From JBEKLJ01 sp050010255 (GTDB taxonomy: Bacteria; Acidobacteriota; Terriglobia; Bryobacterales; Bryobacteraceae): a stretch of 9,373 nucleotides of DNA. The stretch is from contig JBEKLJ010000140.1 of the NCBI GenBank assembly GCA_050010255.1, positions 1 through 9,373 of the forward strand. The letters are read 5' to 3'. The position numbers and the translations under genes were made by a program. The notes below the pieces were generated by a model. The model saw nothing but the letters and a program-made list of their open reading frames with translations. It was not told the origin of the DNA and did not search any database. Of the stretch, positions 1-7,482 are shown piece by piece (the stretch's first letter is position 1; each line of letters starts with the position of its first letter).

Positions 1-1
1 G

Positions 2-124
2 AGCGGGGCGCAGTTACTGCAGCCGCTGGCGATCGCGGTGATTGGGGGGGTGGCGGTATCGATGGTGCTGTCGCTGGTGATTACGCCGGTGCTGTTTTGT
101 TGGTTGCGGGGGAGGGGGTTGTGA
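2..124 (+). CDS. RND efflux pump inner-membrane subunit (CzcA/CusA-like), C-terminal end only
   Basis: The window opens inside this gene; only the last 40 codons and the TGA stop are present. The peptide contains GAQLLQPLAIAVIGGVAVS, followed by a hydrophobic stretch ending in TPVLFCWLRGRGL. This matches the last transmembrane helix of RND exporters of the heavy-metal (CzcA/CusA) or HAE1 type, which usually read like '(A/Q)xxxPLAIAVIGGLxxSTxLTLxxxPxLY'. Such pumps are proton-driven trimers of the inner membrane that work with a periplasmic adaptor and an outer-membrane channel. Wobble positions are mostly G, unlike the genes further in. Which RND subfamily it belongs to cannot be settled from the tail. 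No clear terminator follows, only a GGGGCCCC palindrome at 127-134. Confidence 0.78.
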   Translation, partial: SGAQLLQPLAIAVIGGVAVSMVLSLVITPVLFCWLRGRGL

Positions 125-281
125 GGGGGGCCCCAAAAATGATCCGCTCGCCAAGCACTGGGCACCGGCTGGGGAGTGGTGGGGCAAATGGTGTTTCACG
201 GGGGTGATCCGGCTGTTGCAGGGAAGGGCTGTTGCCGCCAGCTATCCGGACATCCGCTACTGGACCTTCCTCGAAGGCCCT

Positions 282-327
282 CTTCCCAAGCTGGACGTCG
301 CGGGTCCGAGTCCCGTCTCCCGCTCCA
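282..327 (+). pseudogene. 3' part of a tRNA-Gly(CCC), possible attachment-site remnant
   Basis: The segment reads as a tRNA from the anticodon loop to the CCA end. The loop TTCCCAA (283-289) has anticodon CCC at 285-287. The 3' anticodon strand GCTGG is at 290-294 and a 5-nt variable region at 295-299. The T-arm is GCGGG / TCCGAGT / CCCGT (300-316), followed by the 3' acceptor strand CTCCCGC (317-323), discriminator T and encoded CCA (325-327). The acceptor end is that of bacterial tRNA-Gly, whose 5' strand would be GCGGGAG. No such 5' strand, no D-arm and no proper 5' anticodon stem lie at the right distance upstream, so it is not a working tRNA. The T-loop has C where the near-universal second T of TTC is expected. 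A 3' tRNA piece of this kind is what site-specific integration into a tRNA gene leaves behind. The intact gene, if it exists, is outside the window. Confidence 0.66.
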
Positions 328-381
328 TCTTTTCAACAACTTCCAAGCCGCCGCTCAACGCTGTACTCCGTTGTACTCCAT

Positions 382-531
382 TTACATGAGTCGCAGCATC
401 TCTTCCAGCCGATCCAGCGCCTCTCTCCGCCGCTCGACCGACGCCTGGGTGTCAAAACCCGTTCCGGCCGGGAGCGCGGTGTAGAGCGGCAATTCACGCT
501 CGGGCCATTGCCCTGTTCGAATATGGTGTGA
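382..531 (-). pseudogene. C-terminal tail of an unidentified protein (decayed)
   Basis: Read on the minus strand, the frame ending in TAA at 384-382 is open back to a TGA at 534-532. It contains ERELPLYTALPAGTGFD and then an acidic/basic helical end, VERRREALDRLEEMLRLM. No start codon is available, so this is a fragment. A second coding-like piece, DPAEKAIAVLITPYSNRAMAR, lies just upstream in another minus frame (about 497-565), which suggests a frameshift near 495-535. I do not recognise the family. The amphipathic, charged ending is typical of a real C-terminus and not of random frame noise. The fragment lies downstream of the large STAND gene on the same strand, but nothing connects them functionally. 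Confidence 0.4.
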
Positions 532-563
532 TCAGCACTGCAATCGCTTTCTCGGCTGGATCA

Positions 564-586
564 GGTCCCATGGGACCGACGGTCCC
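564..586. repeat. Overlapping palindromes GGTCCC-GGGACC-GGTCCC
   Basis: GGTCCCATGGGACC at 564-577 is a perfect 14-bp palindrome. It overlaps GGGACCGACGGTCCC at 572-586, a 7-bp inverted repeat with one central base. The middle GGGACC can pair with either neighbour, so two mutually exclusive hairpins are possible. It sits about 170 bp downstream of the stop of the large minus-strand STAND gene. There is no T-run on either side, so it is not a classical intrinsic terminator. It could be a REP-like element or a binding site for a dimeric protein; the sequence alone does not decide. Confidence 0.5.
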
Positions 587-753
587 TACTGATGACTGGG
601 AAACGCACTCCATCGGAGCCAAGTGACGCTCCACTGCCGGACCGGGAGCGACGCCTTGGTCAGGCCGCCTGTAACCAGCGCATCTATGGAGAGCCCGATT
701 CGACGCAGGGCAAGAGTCTCGCGCGTCAGTACGGGTGCATTGCAGCCAGGGCA

Positions 754-3700
754 TCACTTCCGGAGAGCGGCGCGGTTGGCAGCGAGCACCGGAGGCGGTA
801 GGGGATTGGCGTCTCTGTCGATGGCGGCGACCAATTGGATCAGCGGGTCTTTGAGCCGTTGCGGGATGGCGGACGTTTGCAGGTAGTGAAGCGTTCCGCG
901 GTAGGTCCAGGCCGATGGCGCATGTGGGTTGCGAACCGCTTTGTCGAGCTGCTCGAGCCGGGCGGCGGCAGCCGGATGGTCGCCAGCGGCTACGAGGGCG
1001 GCGTAAGCGATGGTGAGCATCGGAATTTCGTACTTGGCGGCTTGAGGGCCGGCAAGCAGCTTGTCGGCAAGATTCACGGCGTCGCGGTAGCGGCCGGTGG
1101 TGAGATTCGCCTCCGCGAAGTTGGCCTCGGCGGATTGCCGCTCGGCGGAGTCACGCGCGTTAGCATAGACCCGGCGGTTGATTTCGTAAGCGCGTTCGTA
1201 ACTCCGCGGATCGGTCGGGGCCATCCAGTCGTGATGGAGATAGGCGAGTTGCTGCCACAGCGGTACGCTGTCGTACCTCTGGCTGAGGCGCTCGAACAGG
1301 TTCACTGCCTCCGGGACGCGGTTCTGTCCCACGTAAATCTGGCGCAGGAGCTGATAGTTCCAAGCGTCCTTGGGGTCCGCCTCGATGGCCTTGAGGGCGA
1401 GGTTCTCGGCCTGCGGGTAGTCGCGGTCGCCGAAGAGAATGACAGCCTGCACGAAGTAGGCCGAGCTGGAGCGGGGATCGAGCTCGGAGGCGCGGGCGAA
1501 GGCGCGGAGGGCGCCGGTGCGATCGCCTTTTGCCAGCAGGATCGAGCCCTGAACGATGTAGGCGTCGGAACATAGCGGATCGGCCTCGATCGCGCGGCCG
1601 GCCTCTGCCTCCGCGTCCTGGATCCGGGGTGCGTTGAGGTAGCGCCGCGCCCTGGCAGCGTGGCCGAGGGCCAGCAGGTGCGCCGTTTGGGTGTCGTCAG
1701 GGCGGGACGTCCGGGCCTGCTGCAGGTACGTGATCGCGTCGTTCAACCGCTCCTCGGGGGCGCCCGGCTCGAGCGCGAGACGGTAGTTCGCAGCGCCCAG
1801 CACGAACACGACGTCGGGCATCTGTTCCGCGTCGGGGCCGGCGTCGCGCACCCTCTCCGCCAGGGTGATGGCGCTGCGAGGGTCGTCGCGGTCGAGAGCG
1901 GCCTTGGCGGCGGCGGTGCTGAGCATCTCGGTGACTTCGCTGGCGGCGGCGCGGCGAATCTCACTGGAGGCGGCTGTGCGGGCAATCTCATCGAGAACGG
2001 CGTGCTCTTCGGGCTTGCCCATTCGGCGGAGCGAAGCCAGGGCCGCAAGCTGCACCTCGCGAGTTCCCTCGAGGCGCTCCTTGGCGTTCTCGGCGCGTTT
2101 CGGATCGACCCGGGCCAATGAGTCGAGCTCAGCGGAGATGGCGCTGTCCGAGCTCAGAACGAAGGCCTTAAGGGCGCCAGCGGCCTCCGGCGTGCCGACG
2201 GCTTCCAGAGCATCCAGCAGCGGCCGCTTTCGGTCGGGGTCGAGATCCGAGGCCAGCGCCTGCTGGAAGATCTCAACGTTGCTGGCAAGGAGGCTGCCAG
2301 CAGCCTTCTGGAGCCTCTCCACGCTCAAACGGCCGGGCTGCTGCCGCGGGCCGTAGCGAGCCATCTGCACCAACAGGCTAAGCATCTCCGGCCGGAGCTT
2401 TTGATCCTTCAGCGCCTTGGCGAGCGCCTCCCGGGCCTCGAAGTTAATCGCAACCGGGTCCGCCACAATGATGACGAGACTCTCCACCATGGCGCGGCGG
2501 GTCTCCTGAAGGGCCGGATCGGGAACAGCCAGAAGGGAACTGAAGATCTCCACCAGGCCGTGCTGCGACTCCTTGGGATAGCGGCGGGCCAGGAACCGCG
2601 CGGTCTCGGCGACGAGCCGCTCCTGGTCCGACGTCCCAGGCTGCTGGCCGGATTTCCAGCCGGGTTTGGCCATGACACCGACGGCGCCGCTGATGGACTT
2701 CAGCAGCGGCCGAGCCCTGTTGTTGGTCGTGGCGACGCCCTCGTAGAGAAGCACCAGCGCCAACGGCAGGAGCCAGGTCCCGAGCATCAACAGCGGTTTG
2801 GGCCACAGGCGGATGCGGTAGTTGAGCCAACTGGCGCAGTACCGCAGTCGCCACCATGCCCCGGCTTCCGGCAGCAGCGCCTTCAGAGACCGGAGTGAGC
2901 CTTCACTGGGACGGTGCACCAGCGCGCGCAGGATCCGCCCGCGGACGCTGCCGCCGGCGGTGGGCCAAAGCGCGGCGAGGGCGGGCAGCGATTCCTCGCG
3001 GCGAACGCGGGCCAGGGCGCGCAGGACGGGCCCAGGCGTAGCGCTCTGAGCGAGGCAGTCCACCAGTTGCTGGGGCGGCAGCACACGCGCAAAACGGCAG
3101 AGGAGGCGCCTGGCCCAGCGGGCCTGGACGGCGTTCGACCCCTGGAGGGCGGCGAGGACGACGGCGGCGGCGTCCGGATTGGCGAGAAGCGCCTGGTAGA
3201 CCCGGTTGCGGCGCGAATCGGCTTCGAGGCTGCGGCGCGTGCGCAAGGCGAGGTACCCGGCGCCGGCGATGTCGACGATCCAAGAACCATAGAACAGGCC
3301 GATGGCGCTGAGGCCGTAAAACCACTTCATCAAACGGGGAACTACCTGGGCGAGGCGGTTGGCGAATCCGGACACCGGTAGGTTGGCGACGACGAACAGG
3401 TCCGGATAGGCAAGCAAGATGACAAAGCACGCGACACCCAGCAGCTCGAGTCCGAAAAGAGCGAGGCCGCGGCGGACGCGCTTCATCATGAGGCTGGCGA
3501 GGCCATGTGCCACGAGGAATGTGGTGGGCAGGTTGGCCAGCAAGAGCAGGAAGCCGAGGATAGACGCGAAGCGGGAAGGCGCGGAGCTGGATTCGGCGGC
3601 GCGGAAAGCGAGCAACTGACTGGCCAGCAGGTTCGCGAAGAGCGCCAGCACGGCCACGCCGGAAGCCGCTCCAGAGTGCCCAACCCAGGCGGCGGCGACG

Positions 3701-5604
3701 CCCGCCACCTCAATCGAGAAAAAGAGCGCAGCCAGCTTGTAACGCCGCAGCACGAGCAGCGCGAGTCCGTGCAGGCCGCAGTTGGCCACCACGACCAGAA
3801 GTGCAAGCAGCGCCTGGAAAACAGTCGAGACCACGGCGCCCACGCGCACGGGCGGACGCGGCGCGAGTGGCGGCCTGCGGAGCGTCTCGAGCGCCCTGGC
3901 CTGAAGCGGCTGGGAGCGGATGGTGGCGAGGGCGGTCGCGGCGGCTTCTCGGTCCTGGCTTTCGCCATGGAGGGCGACGCGGACGAGGGCGTCGATTGAG
4001 GCGGGCGTCGCCAGTGCGGCCAGCGTATCGACCACAGCAGCACGGATAGGCGGTTCGGTAGCCGGGTCAACGAGCAGGTTCTCGAGCAGTGCGGCAGTGG
4101 ACGGGTCGTGGAAGAGGCGCAAGGCTTCCACCGCATTCTGCCGGTAAGGGCTAGCGCAATCGACGGCCTCGACGCCGACTCGATCGCGGAATTCCTCGAT
4201 GGTGAGGCGCTGGAGGGCGTCGAGCGCCTGGCGGCGGACCGGGGCTTCGGGGTCCTCCAACGCGAGGCGGTAGAGCTGGTGGCGGACATCCGGCTGGTCG
4301 TAGTCGCCCAACAGGCCGGCGGCGCGGATGCGGACGTCGGCTCGAAGCTCGAACAGGGCCCGGACAAGCGTGGAGACTCGCTCCGACTGCTCGGGGAGTC
4401 TGGCGATCCAGTAGCGGGGCGTTTCGAAGTCGCCGGCATCGCCGTAGCGGAGCGCGAAGTGGGCCATGAGGCTGGCCTGGTCAGGGGAGGCACACAGCTG
4501 GCGCCGCCGCCGGTGGAGATCGTCGAAGCGTTCCTCAGGGATGAGGGTGCCAAGTTCCTGCCAGGCGCGGACGGCCTCGGCGAGAAAGCGCTGAGCCGGC
4601 TGAATCTCCTGTCGCTGCTCTTCGAGCCGCGCCTGAAGCGCGCCGGCGAGTTGAACGGGCCGGACGTCGAAGCCGCCGCAAGAGAGCGGGCGCATAAGAG
4701 CGGGCGGCTGCTGGAGCCACTGGATGGCGCTCGTGACCGTCTGTTCGGAGATGCCGAGCCGCGGTGGAACGTCGCGCAGATCGGGCGTGGCGCCAGCCGA
4801 AGAAACGATGTTCTCGAGAACGGCCTGGGCGGCTACGGCGGCATCGGGCCCGAGATCGGCCTCGAGGTGCTGAAGCCGGTGGCCAAGATAGCTTTCGAGA
4901 ATGCCCCGCAGTCGGCCGGCGGCACGGTATTCCAACAGGCCGATGGGGACGCCGGACCGCCGGGACGGGCTGCGCACGAACTCGGAGTGGATCGCCTGGG
5001 CCAGCGCCGGGCTGGCCCCGGTCGCCCCCTCGCTGTCGAGATCCTCCTGGAGCGCCTTGAGCAGCGCTGGATCGTAGCTCACCGGGCCGCCGGCCTCGGC
5101 CGCCGCCAGGCCTTCGAGCCCTTCGGCGAGAGAGAATTCAGGCAGTGGAACCAGATTCTCGGCGAGTTCGGGCGCGACGTCGCGCAGCGAGAAGATGTCG
5201 CGGAGGTCCTGGTCGCGGACCACGACGGCCAAGGTGCAGGCGCCGCTGCCGGCGCGGACAGCGGCGAGGAGCTTGCGGAGCTCCTCGCGGCGGGGGCGGT
5301 CGGGCAGGGACAGGATGCGGTCGAAATCGTCCAGAAGGATGGTGCCGGCAGGCAGGGAGCTCCAGTCGATGGGAGTGTTGCGGCCCTGGATCTGGAGCTC
5401 GCACGGCAGTTGGTCGGAACATTCGGCCCACCCGACGGGCCCCTGCTCGGCCAGCAGCGGCAACACCGTCTCGTGGAGGAGCTCGCTCTTGCCGGTGCCG
5501 CGCTTGCCGTAAAGCACGATCAGCTTGCCGCGCGCGGCGGAGAGGACGCGCACGATCTCGGCCGCCTGCTTGGCCGCGGCGGCGCTGGTTTGTGTGTCAG
5601 GCAT
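754..5604 (-). CDS. Very large membrane STAND-type NTPase with HEAT and TPR repeats (1616 aa)
   Basis: This is the second gene of the operon. A P-loop NTPase domain occupies about residues 1-330: Walker A YGKRGTGKS (32-40), Walker B TILLDDFDR (88-96), a sensor-like strand LAVVVRDQDLR (125-135), then a predicted helical/winged-helix region (about 255-330). HEAT-like helical pairs follow at about 405-575 (repeated 'VRxxAxxALxxL'-type pattern). Six hydrophobic helices lie at about 586-610, 622-641, 646-667, 678-702, 711-733 and 762-786. A further helical-repeat block is at 800-915, a seventh hydrophobic helix at about 936-956, and more HEAT-like repeats at about 990-1230. TPRs start at about 1265 and are clearest at 1342-1445 (pattern ending ASELDP, AIEADP). 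STAND NTPases are signalling ATPases that assemble on sensing a trigger; superstructure repeats usually bind ligand or partner. The start is the ATG overlapping the upstream stop; the SD before it (AAGG) is weak, so coupling is likely. Role as sensor or membrane scaffold in a defence complex is inference. I assign no gene name. Confidence 0.88.
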   Translation of the reverse strand: MPDTQTSAAAAKQAAEIVRVLSAARGKLIVLYGKRGTGKSELLHETVLPLLAEQGPVGWAECSDQLPCELQIQGRNTPIDWSSLPAGTILLDDFDRILSLPDRPRREELRKLLAAVRAGSGACTLAVVVRDQDLRDIFSLRDVAPELAENLVPLPEFSLAEGLEGLAAAEAGGPVSYDPALLKALQEDLDSEGATGASPALAQAIHSEFVRSPSRRSGVPIGLLEYRAAGRLRGILESYLGHRLQHLEADLGPDAAVAAQAVLENIVSSAGATPDLRDVPPRLGISEQTVTSAIQWLQQPPALMRPLSCGGFDVRPVQLAGALQARLEEQRQEIQPAQRFLAEAVRAWQELGTLIPEERFDDLHRRRRQLCASPDQASLMAHFALRYGDAGDFETPRYWIARLPEQSERVSTLVRALFELRADVRIRAAGLLGDYDQPDVRHQLYRLALEDPEAPVRRQALDALQRLTIEEFRDRVGVEAVDCASPYRQNAVEALRLFHDPSTAALLENLLVDPATEPPIRAAVVDTLAALATPASIDALVRVALHGESQDREAAATALATIRSQPLQARALETLRRPPLAPRPPVRVGAVVSTVFQALLALLVVVANCGLHGLALLVLRRYKLAALFFSIEVAGVAAAWVGHSGAASGVAVLALFANLLASQLLAFRAAESSSAPSRFASILGFLLLLANLPTTFLVAHGLASLMMKRVRRGLALFGLELLGVACFVILLAYPDLFVVANLPVSGFANRLAQVVPRLMKWFYGLSAIGLFYGSWIVDIAGAGYLALRTRRSLEADSRRNRVYQALLANPDAAAVVLAALQGSNAVQARWARRLLCRFARVLPPQQLVDCLAQSATPGPVLRALARVRREESLPALAALWPTAGGSVRGRILRALVHRPSEGSLRSLKALLPEAGAWWRLRYCASWLNYRIRLWPKPLLMLGTWLLPLALVLLYEGVATTNNRARPLLKSISGAVGVMAKPGWKSGQQPGTSDQERLVAETARFLARRYPKESQHGLVEIFSSLLAVPDPALQETRRAMVESLVIIVADPVAINFEAREALAKALKDQKLRPEMLSLLVQMARYGPRQQPGRLSVERLQKAAGSLLASNVEIFQQALASDLDPDRKRPLLDALEAVGTPEAAGALKAFVLSSDSAISAELDSLARVDPKRAENAKERLEGTREVQLAALASLRRMGKPEEHAVLDEIARTAASSEIRRAAASEVTEMLSTAAAKAALDRDDPRSAITLAERVRDAGPDAEQMPDVVFVLGAANYRLALEPGAPEERLNDAITYLQQARTSRPDDTQTAHLLALGHAARARRYLNAPRIQDAEAEAGRAIEADPLCSDAYIVQGSILLAKGDRTGALRAFARASELDPRSSSAYFVQAVILFGDRDYPQAENLALKAIEADPKDAWNYQLLRQIYVGQNRVPEAVNLFERLSQRYDSVPLWQQLAYLHHDWMAPTDPRSYERAYEINRRVYANARDSAERQSAEANFAEANLTTGRYRDAVNLADKLLAGPQAAKYEIPMLTIAYAALVAAGDHPAAAARLEQLDKAVRNPHAPSAWTYRGTLHYLQTSAIPQRLKDPLIQLVAAIDRDANPLPPPVLAANRAALRK
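5597..5604 (-). other. ATGCCTGA overlap, translational coupling point
   Basis: The start ATG of the large STAND gene (5604-5602) precedes the TGA stop of the SIR2-STAND gene (5599-5597) in the 8-base string ATGCCTGA on the minus strand. Upstream of this ATG there is only a weak AAGG element. This makes stop-restart coupling the most likely way the second gene is translated, and points to a defined ratio between the two proteins, perhaps as partners in one complex. Confidence 0.75.
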
Positions 5605-7402
5605 GGGCCACTGCCTTGGAAGCTTCCGCCGGCGCGGAGAGTTCCGCGGGGAACAGCTCGGCGAAATTGTCCTTGAGCCAGTTCGCCAGCATCATCTTGC
5701 TTTCCACCGGAACGATCTTGATGATCTTGCGGAAGAAATTGCGGCCCAGTTCGTCGGGAATGTCCTCGACGAAGCTAATGATGTCGCAGACGTTCAAGGC
5801 GACATCGAGCGCCTGGCCTTCTGTCAGCAGCACTTCCTCATAGCGGGCCAGGTTGATCTGGGCAGCGCTGGCGAGGATGTTGCAGACCGCCTGGATGTGG
5901 GCCAGGGTGAAGGGGCGAGCCGAACGCTGCGTGTCGTCGTAACGCCTCATGATGGCGCGGATCACCTGGGGGTCGAACTGGATCCCGGCCTTGCGGGCGA
6001 GGCGGCTGATGATCCCGCCGACCAGGCGGGCGTCGAGCCGGCGAACGGAAAGCGACTCGGCTTTGGTATCCAGCAGCGCACGAACGTAGCTATCCTCGTT
6101 GACGCCGACGCAGAGGAAGGAGAGGTTGGCCGGCGCGAAATCGGCCAGGTGGCTCAGACAGCGCATCAACTGGCGCTGGCCGGGTTCGGTCTCGGGGTAG
6201 CGGCTGACCACTCGCTCGAACTGGTCGAGCACAACGACAACGTGCTTGGGCGTGGAGGCGGCCAGATGCTGGATGGCCGTGCCGGCGGCGCCATCGGGCA
6301 GCGGCAACACGCGGCCGATGGCCTGCGGCAGCCACGACTCGAGCGGACCCTGGCAGCGGAGATAAACCGGGAGAAAGCGCTCCGGGTTGAGGCTGGCAAT
6401 GAGTCCGGCACGCACCAGGGAGGTCTTGCCGACTTTCGGTGGGCCGACCAGGTGGAGCACCTTCGGCGGCGCCTGGAAGCGGGCCAGTAGTTGCTGGATC
6501 AGCTTTTCCCGGCCGTGGAAGGAATCCTTGTCGCCGAGATCATAGCTGATCAGGAATTTGAACGGGTTGACCTTGGGTGGCGGAATATGGGCCGGACTCG
6601 CCGTCAATTGGCTGTGGAGATCGGCGAAAAACGTGTCGAAGTAACCCGATTCGCCGTCGAAGACCCAGGACTCGGAGTGGCGGTTGGACATGATTCCGGC
6701 CAGGCCGGGAGGCGCGCCGGTCGGGTTCACGCAGAAAACGTTGCCGGCCTCGGCGTCCCTGCAGAAGGCGCGCTCCACGCAGGAATCCGCAAAGGCGTAG
6801 CCGCAGACCAGGACATCCCGGCGGGTCAACTCGCCGAGCAGCGTTTTGATTTCCTCCCGGTATTCGTGCATCTCGTTGCGGGTGAACAGAAAGGTGTCCC
6901 CGCCCTGCAAGCTGCCGTGCATTTTCAGCAGCTTCACCCGCGGACCGGGCATCTCTAGCGCCGTTCGGACGCCGTGGTCGTCGCGATAGTCGCCGCGCAC
7001 AATGGTCTGGAAATCGTCGCCATCCTTGAGGCCCACGCCGCGCAGGGCGGTTTCCAGAAGGCGGTCGAAGTTGAAGGTGATGACCAGATCGAAGTAGCCG
7101 TCGGCGAGCAGACGGGCCAGGCGCAGGTAACCGGGCGAGGGCGGCTGCTTCAGATAGGGCTCGAGGAACAGATCACGGGTTGCAGCGGAGGAGCGGGCCC
7201 AAAGGCGGTCGAAGCGGTCGGCCACGGTGCCGTCGGTGAGGTCTGTGCCGTAGCGCCCGAGCAGCCCCTCCATGATGGTGGTTGTCGCGGGGACACCGGA
7301 GCTCAGCGAGGCGCCGGCTCCCAGCATAATGACGCACTTCTTGCCTTGCTGTTCCCTCTTGTCACGGAGCAGGTTGGCAAGCGCCTGGACCCTTGGGCTC
7401 AT
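5597..7402 (-). CDS. SIR2 domain-STAND NTPase fusion, probable NAD+-consuming defence protein (601 aa)
   Basis: First gene of the operon. Residues about 20-265 form a SIR2-like Rossmann domain: GAGASLSSGVP (28-38) for the nucleotide-binding loop, TFNFD (109-113, N111 and D113), KMHGS (160-164, putative catalytic H162), VCGYAFAD (199-206) and NPTG (226-229). These positions match the SIR2_2 group used in anti-phage NADases such as ThsA, DSR and Avs5-type proteins. After a linker, NPFKFLISYDLGDKDSFHGR (279-298) is the usual lead into STAND/AAA_16 ATPases. Walker A GPPKVGKTS follows (320-328), then Walker B VVVVLDQFER (388-397), a sensor strand SFLCVGVNED (428-437) and a helical/winged-helix C-terminus. 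There is no signal peptide or membrane helix, so it should be cytoplasmic. It has no long TPR or repeat sensor of its own, unlike Avs proteins; the repeats are in the downstream partner. The ATG start is supported by a strong SD. NADase activity is inferred from the retained residues. Confidence 0.88.
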   Translation of the reverse strand: MSPRVQALANLLRDKREQQGKKCVIMLGAGASLSSGVPATTTIMEGLLGRYGTDLTDGTVADRFDRLWARSSAATRDLFLEPYLKQPPSPGYLRLARLLADGYFDLVITFNFDRLLETALRGVGLKDGDDFQTIVRGDYRDDHGVRTALEMPGPRVKLLKMHGSLQGGDTFLFTRNEMHEYREEIKTLLGELTRRDVLVCGYAFADSCVERAFCRDAEAGNVFCVNPTGAPPGLAGIMSNRHSESWVFDGESGYFDTFFADLHSQLTASPAHIPPPKVNPFKFLISYDLGDKDSFHGREKLIQQLLARFQAPPKVLHLVGPPKVGKTSLVRAGLIASLNPERFLPVYLRCQGPLESWLPQAIGRVLPLPDGAAGTAIQHLAASTPKHVVVVLDQFERVVSRYPETEPGQRQLMRCLSHLADFAPANLSFLCVGVNEDSYVRALLDTKAESLSVRRLDARLVGGIISRLARKAGIQFDPQVIRAIMRRYDDTQRSARPFTLAHIQAVCNILASAAQINLARYEEVLLTEGQALDVALNVCDIISFVEDIPDELGRNFFRKIIKIVPVESKMMLANWLKDNFAELFPAELSAPAEASKAVAHA

Positions 7403-7405
7403 AGT

Positions 7406-7413
7406 CCTCCTCC
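7406..7413 (-). promoter_or_regulatory. Strong Shine-Dalgarno of the SIR2-STAND gene
   Basis: On the minus strand GGAGGAGG ends three bases before the ATG at 7402, and its first GGAGG lies at the standard spacing. It fixes the start codon of the SIR2-STAND gene. A perfect 10-bp palindrome CCCGCGCGGG (7412-7421) abuts it and could partly occlude the site in the mRNA; whether it does is untested. Confidence 0.7.
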
Positions 7414-7453
7414 CGCGCGGGCCTGGATGGCGGGTAGTCGGCTGGGTACTGCC

Positions 7454-7482
7454 AGTATACGCCGATCTTGTTGGATTTAGAA
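7454..7482 (-). promoter_or_regulatory. Candidate sigma-70 promoter for the SIR2-STAND operon
   Basis: On the minus strand, TATACT at 7459-7454 is a near-consensus -10 box. Seventeen bases upstream lies TTCTAA (7482-7477), a weak -35 with three of six consensus bases. Transcription would start near 7447 and leave a leader of about 45 nt before the ATG. The -35 falls in the relic 5' end of the relaxase gene on the other strand. Confidence 0.42.

Noticed and set aside
125..140. GGGGCCCC followed by AAAAA as a terminator for the RND gene
   Set aside because: The palindrome has no loop and is followed by A rather than T on the plus strand.
204..389. Plus-strand frame containing LPKLDVAGPSPVSRSIF
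   Set aside because: That peptide is what translation of a tRNA-Gly 3' end gives; it reflects the tRNA fragment, not a protein gene.
586..756. In-frame stretch of about 55 codons after the stop of the large STAND gene, starting CPGCNAPVL
   Set aside because: Its open length is modest, it has no recognised motif, and nothing indicates readthrough of the TGA.
4108..5676. A 522-codon plus-strand open frame
   Set aside because: It is antisense to the NTPase and first HEAT region of the large minus-strand gene. The minus frame has Walker motifs and family-like repeats; the plus peptide has a low-complexity, shadow-like composition. The same applies to other long plus frames at 835-1575, 5525-6490 and 6974-7480.
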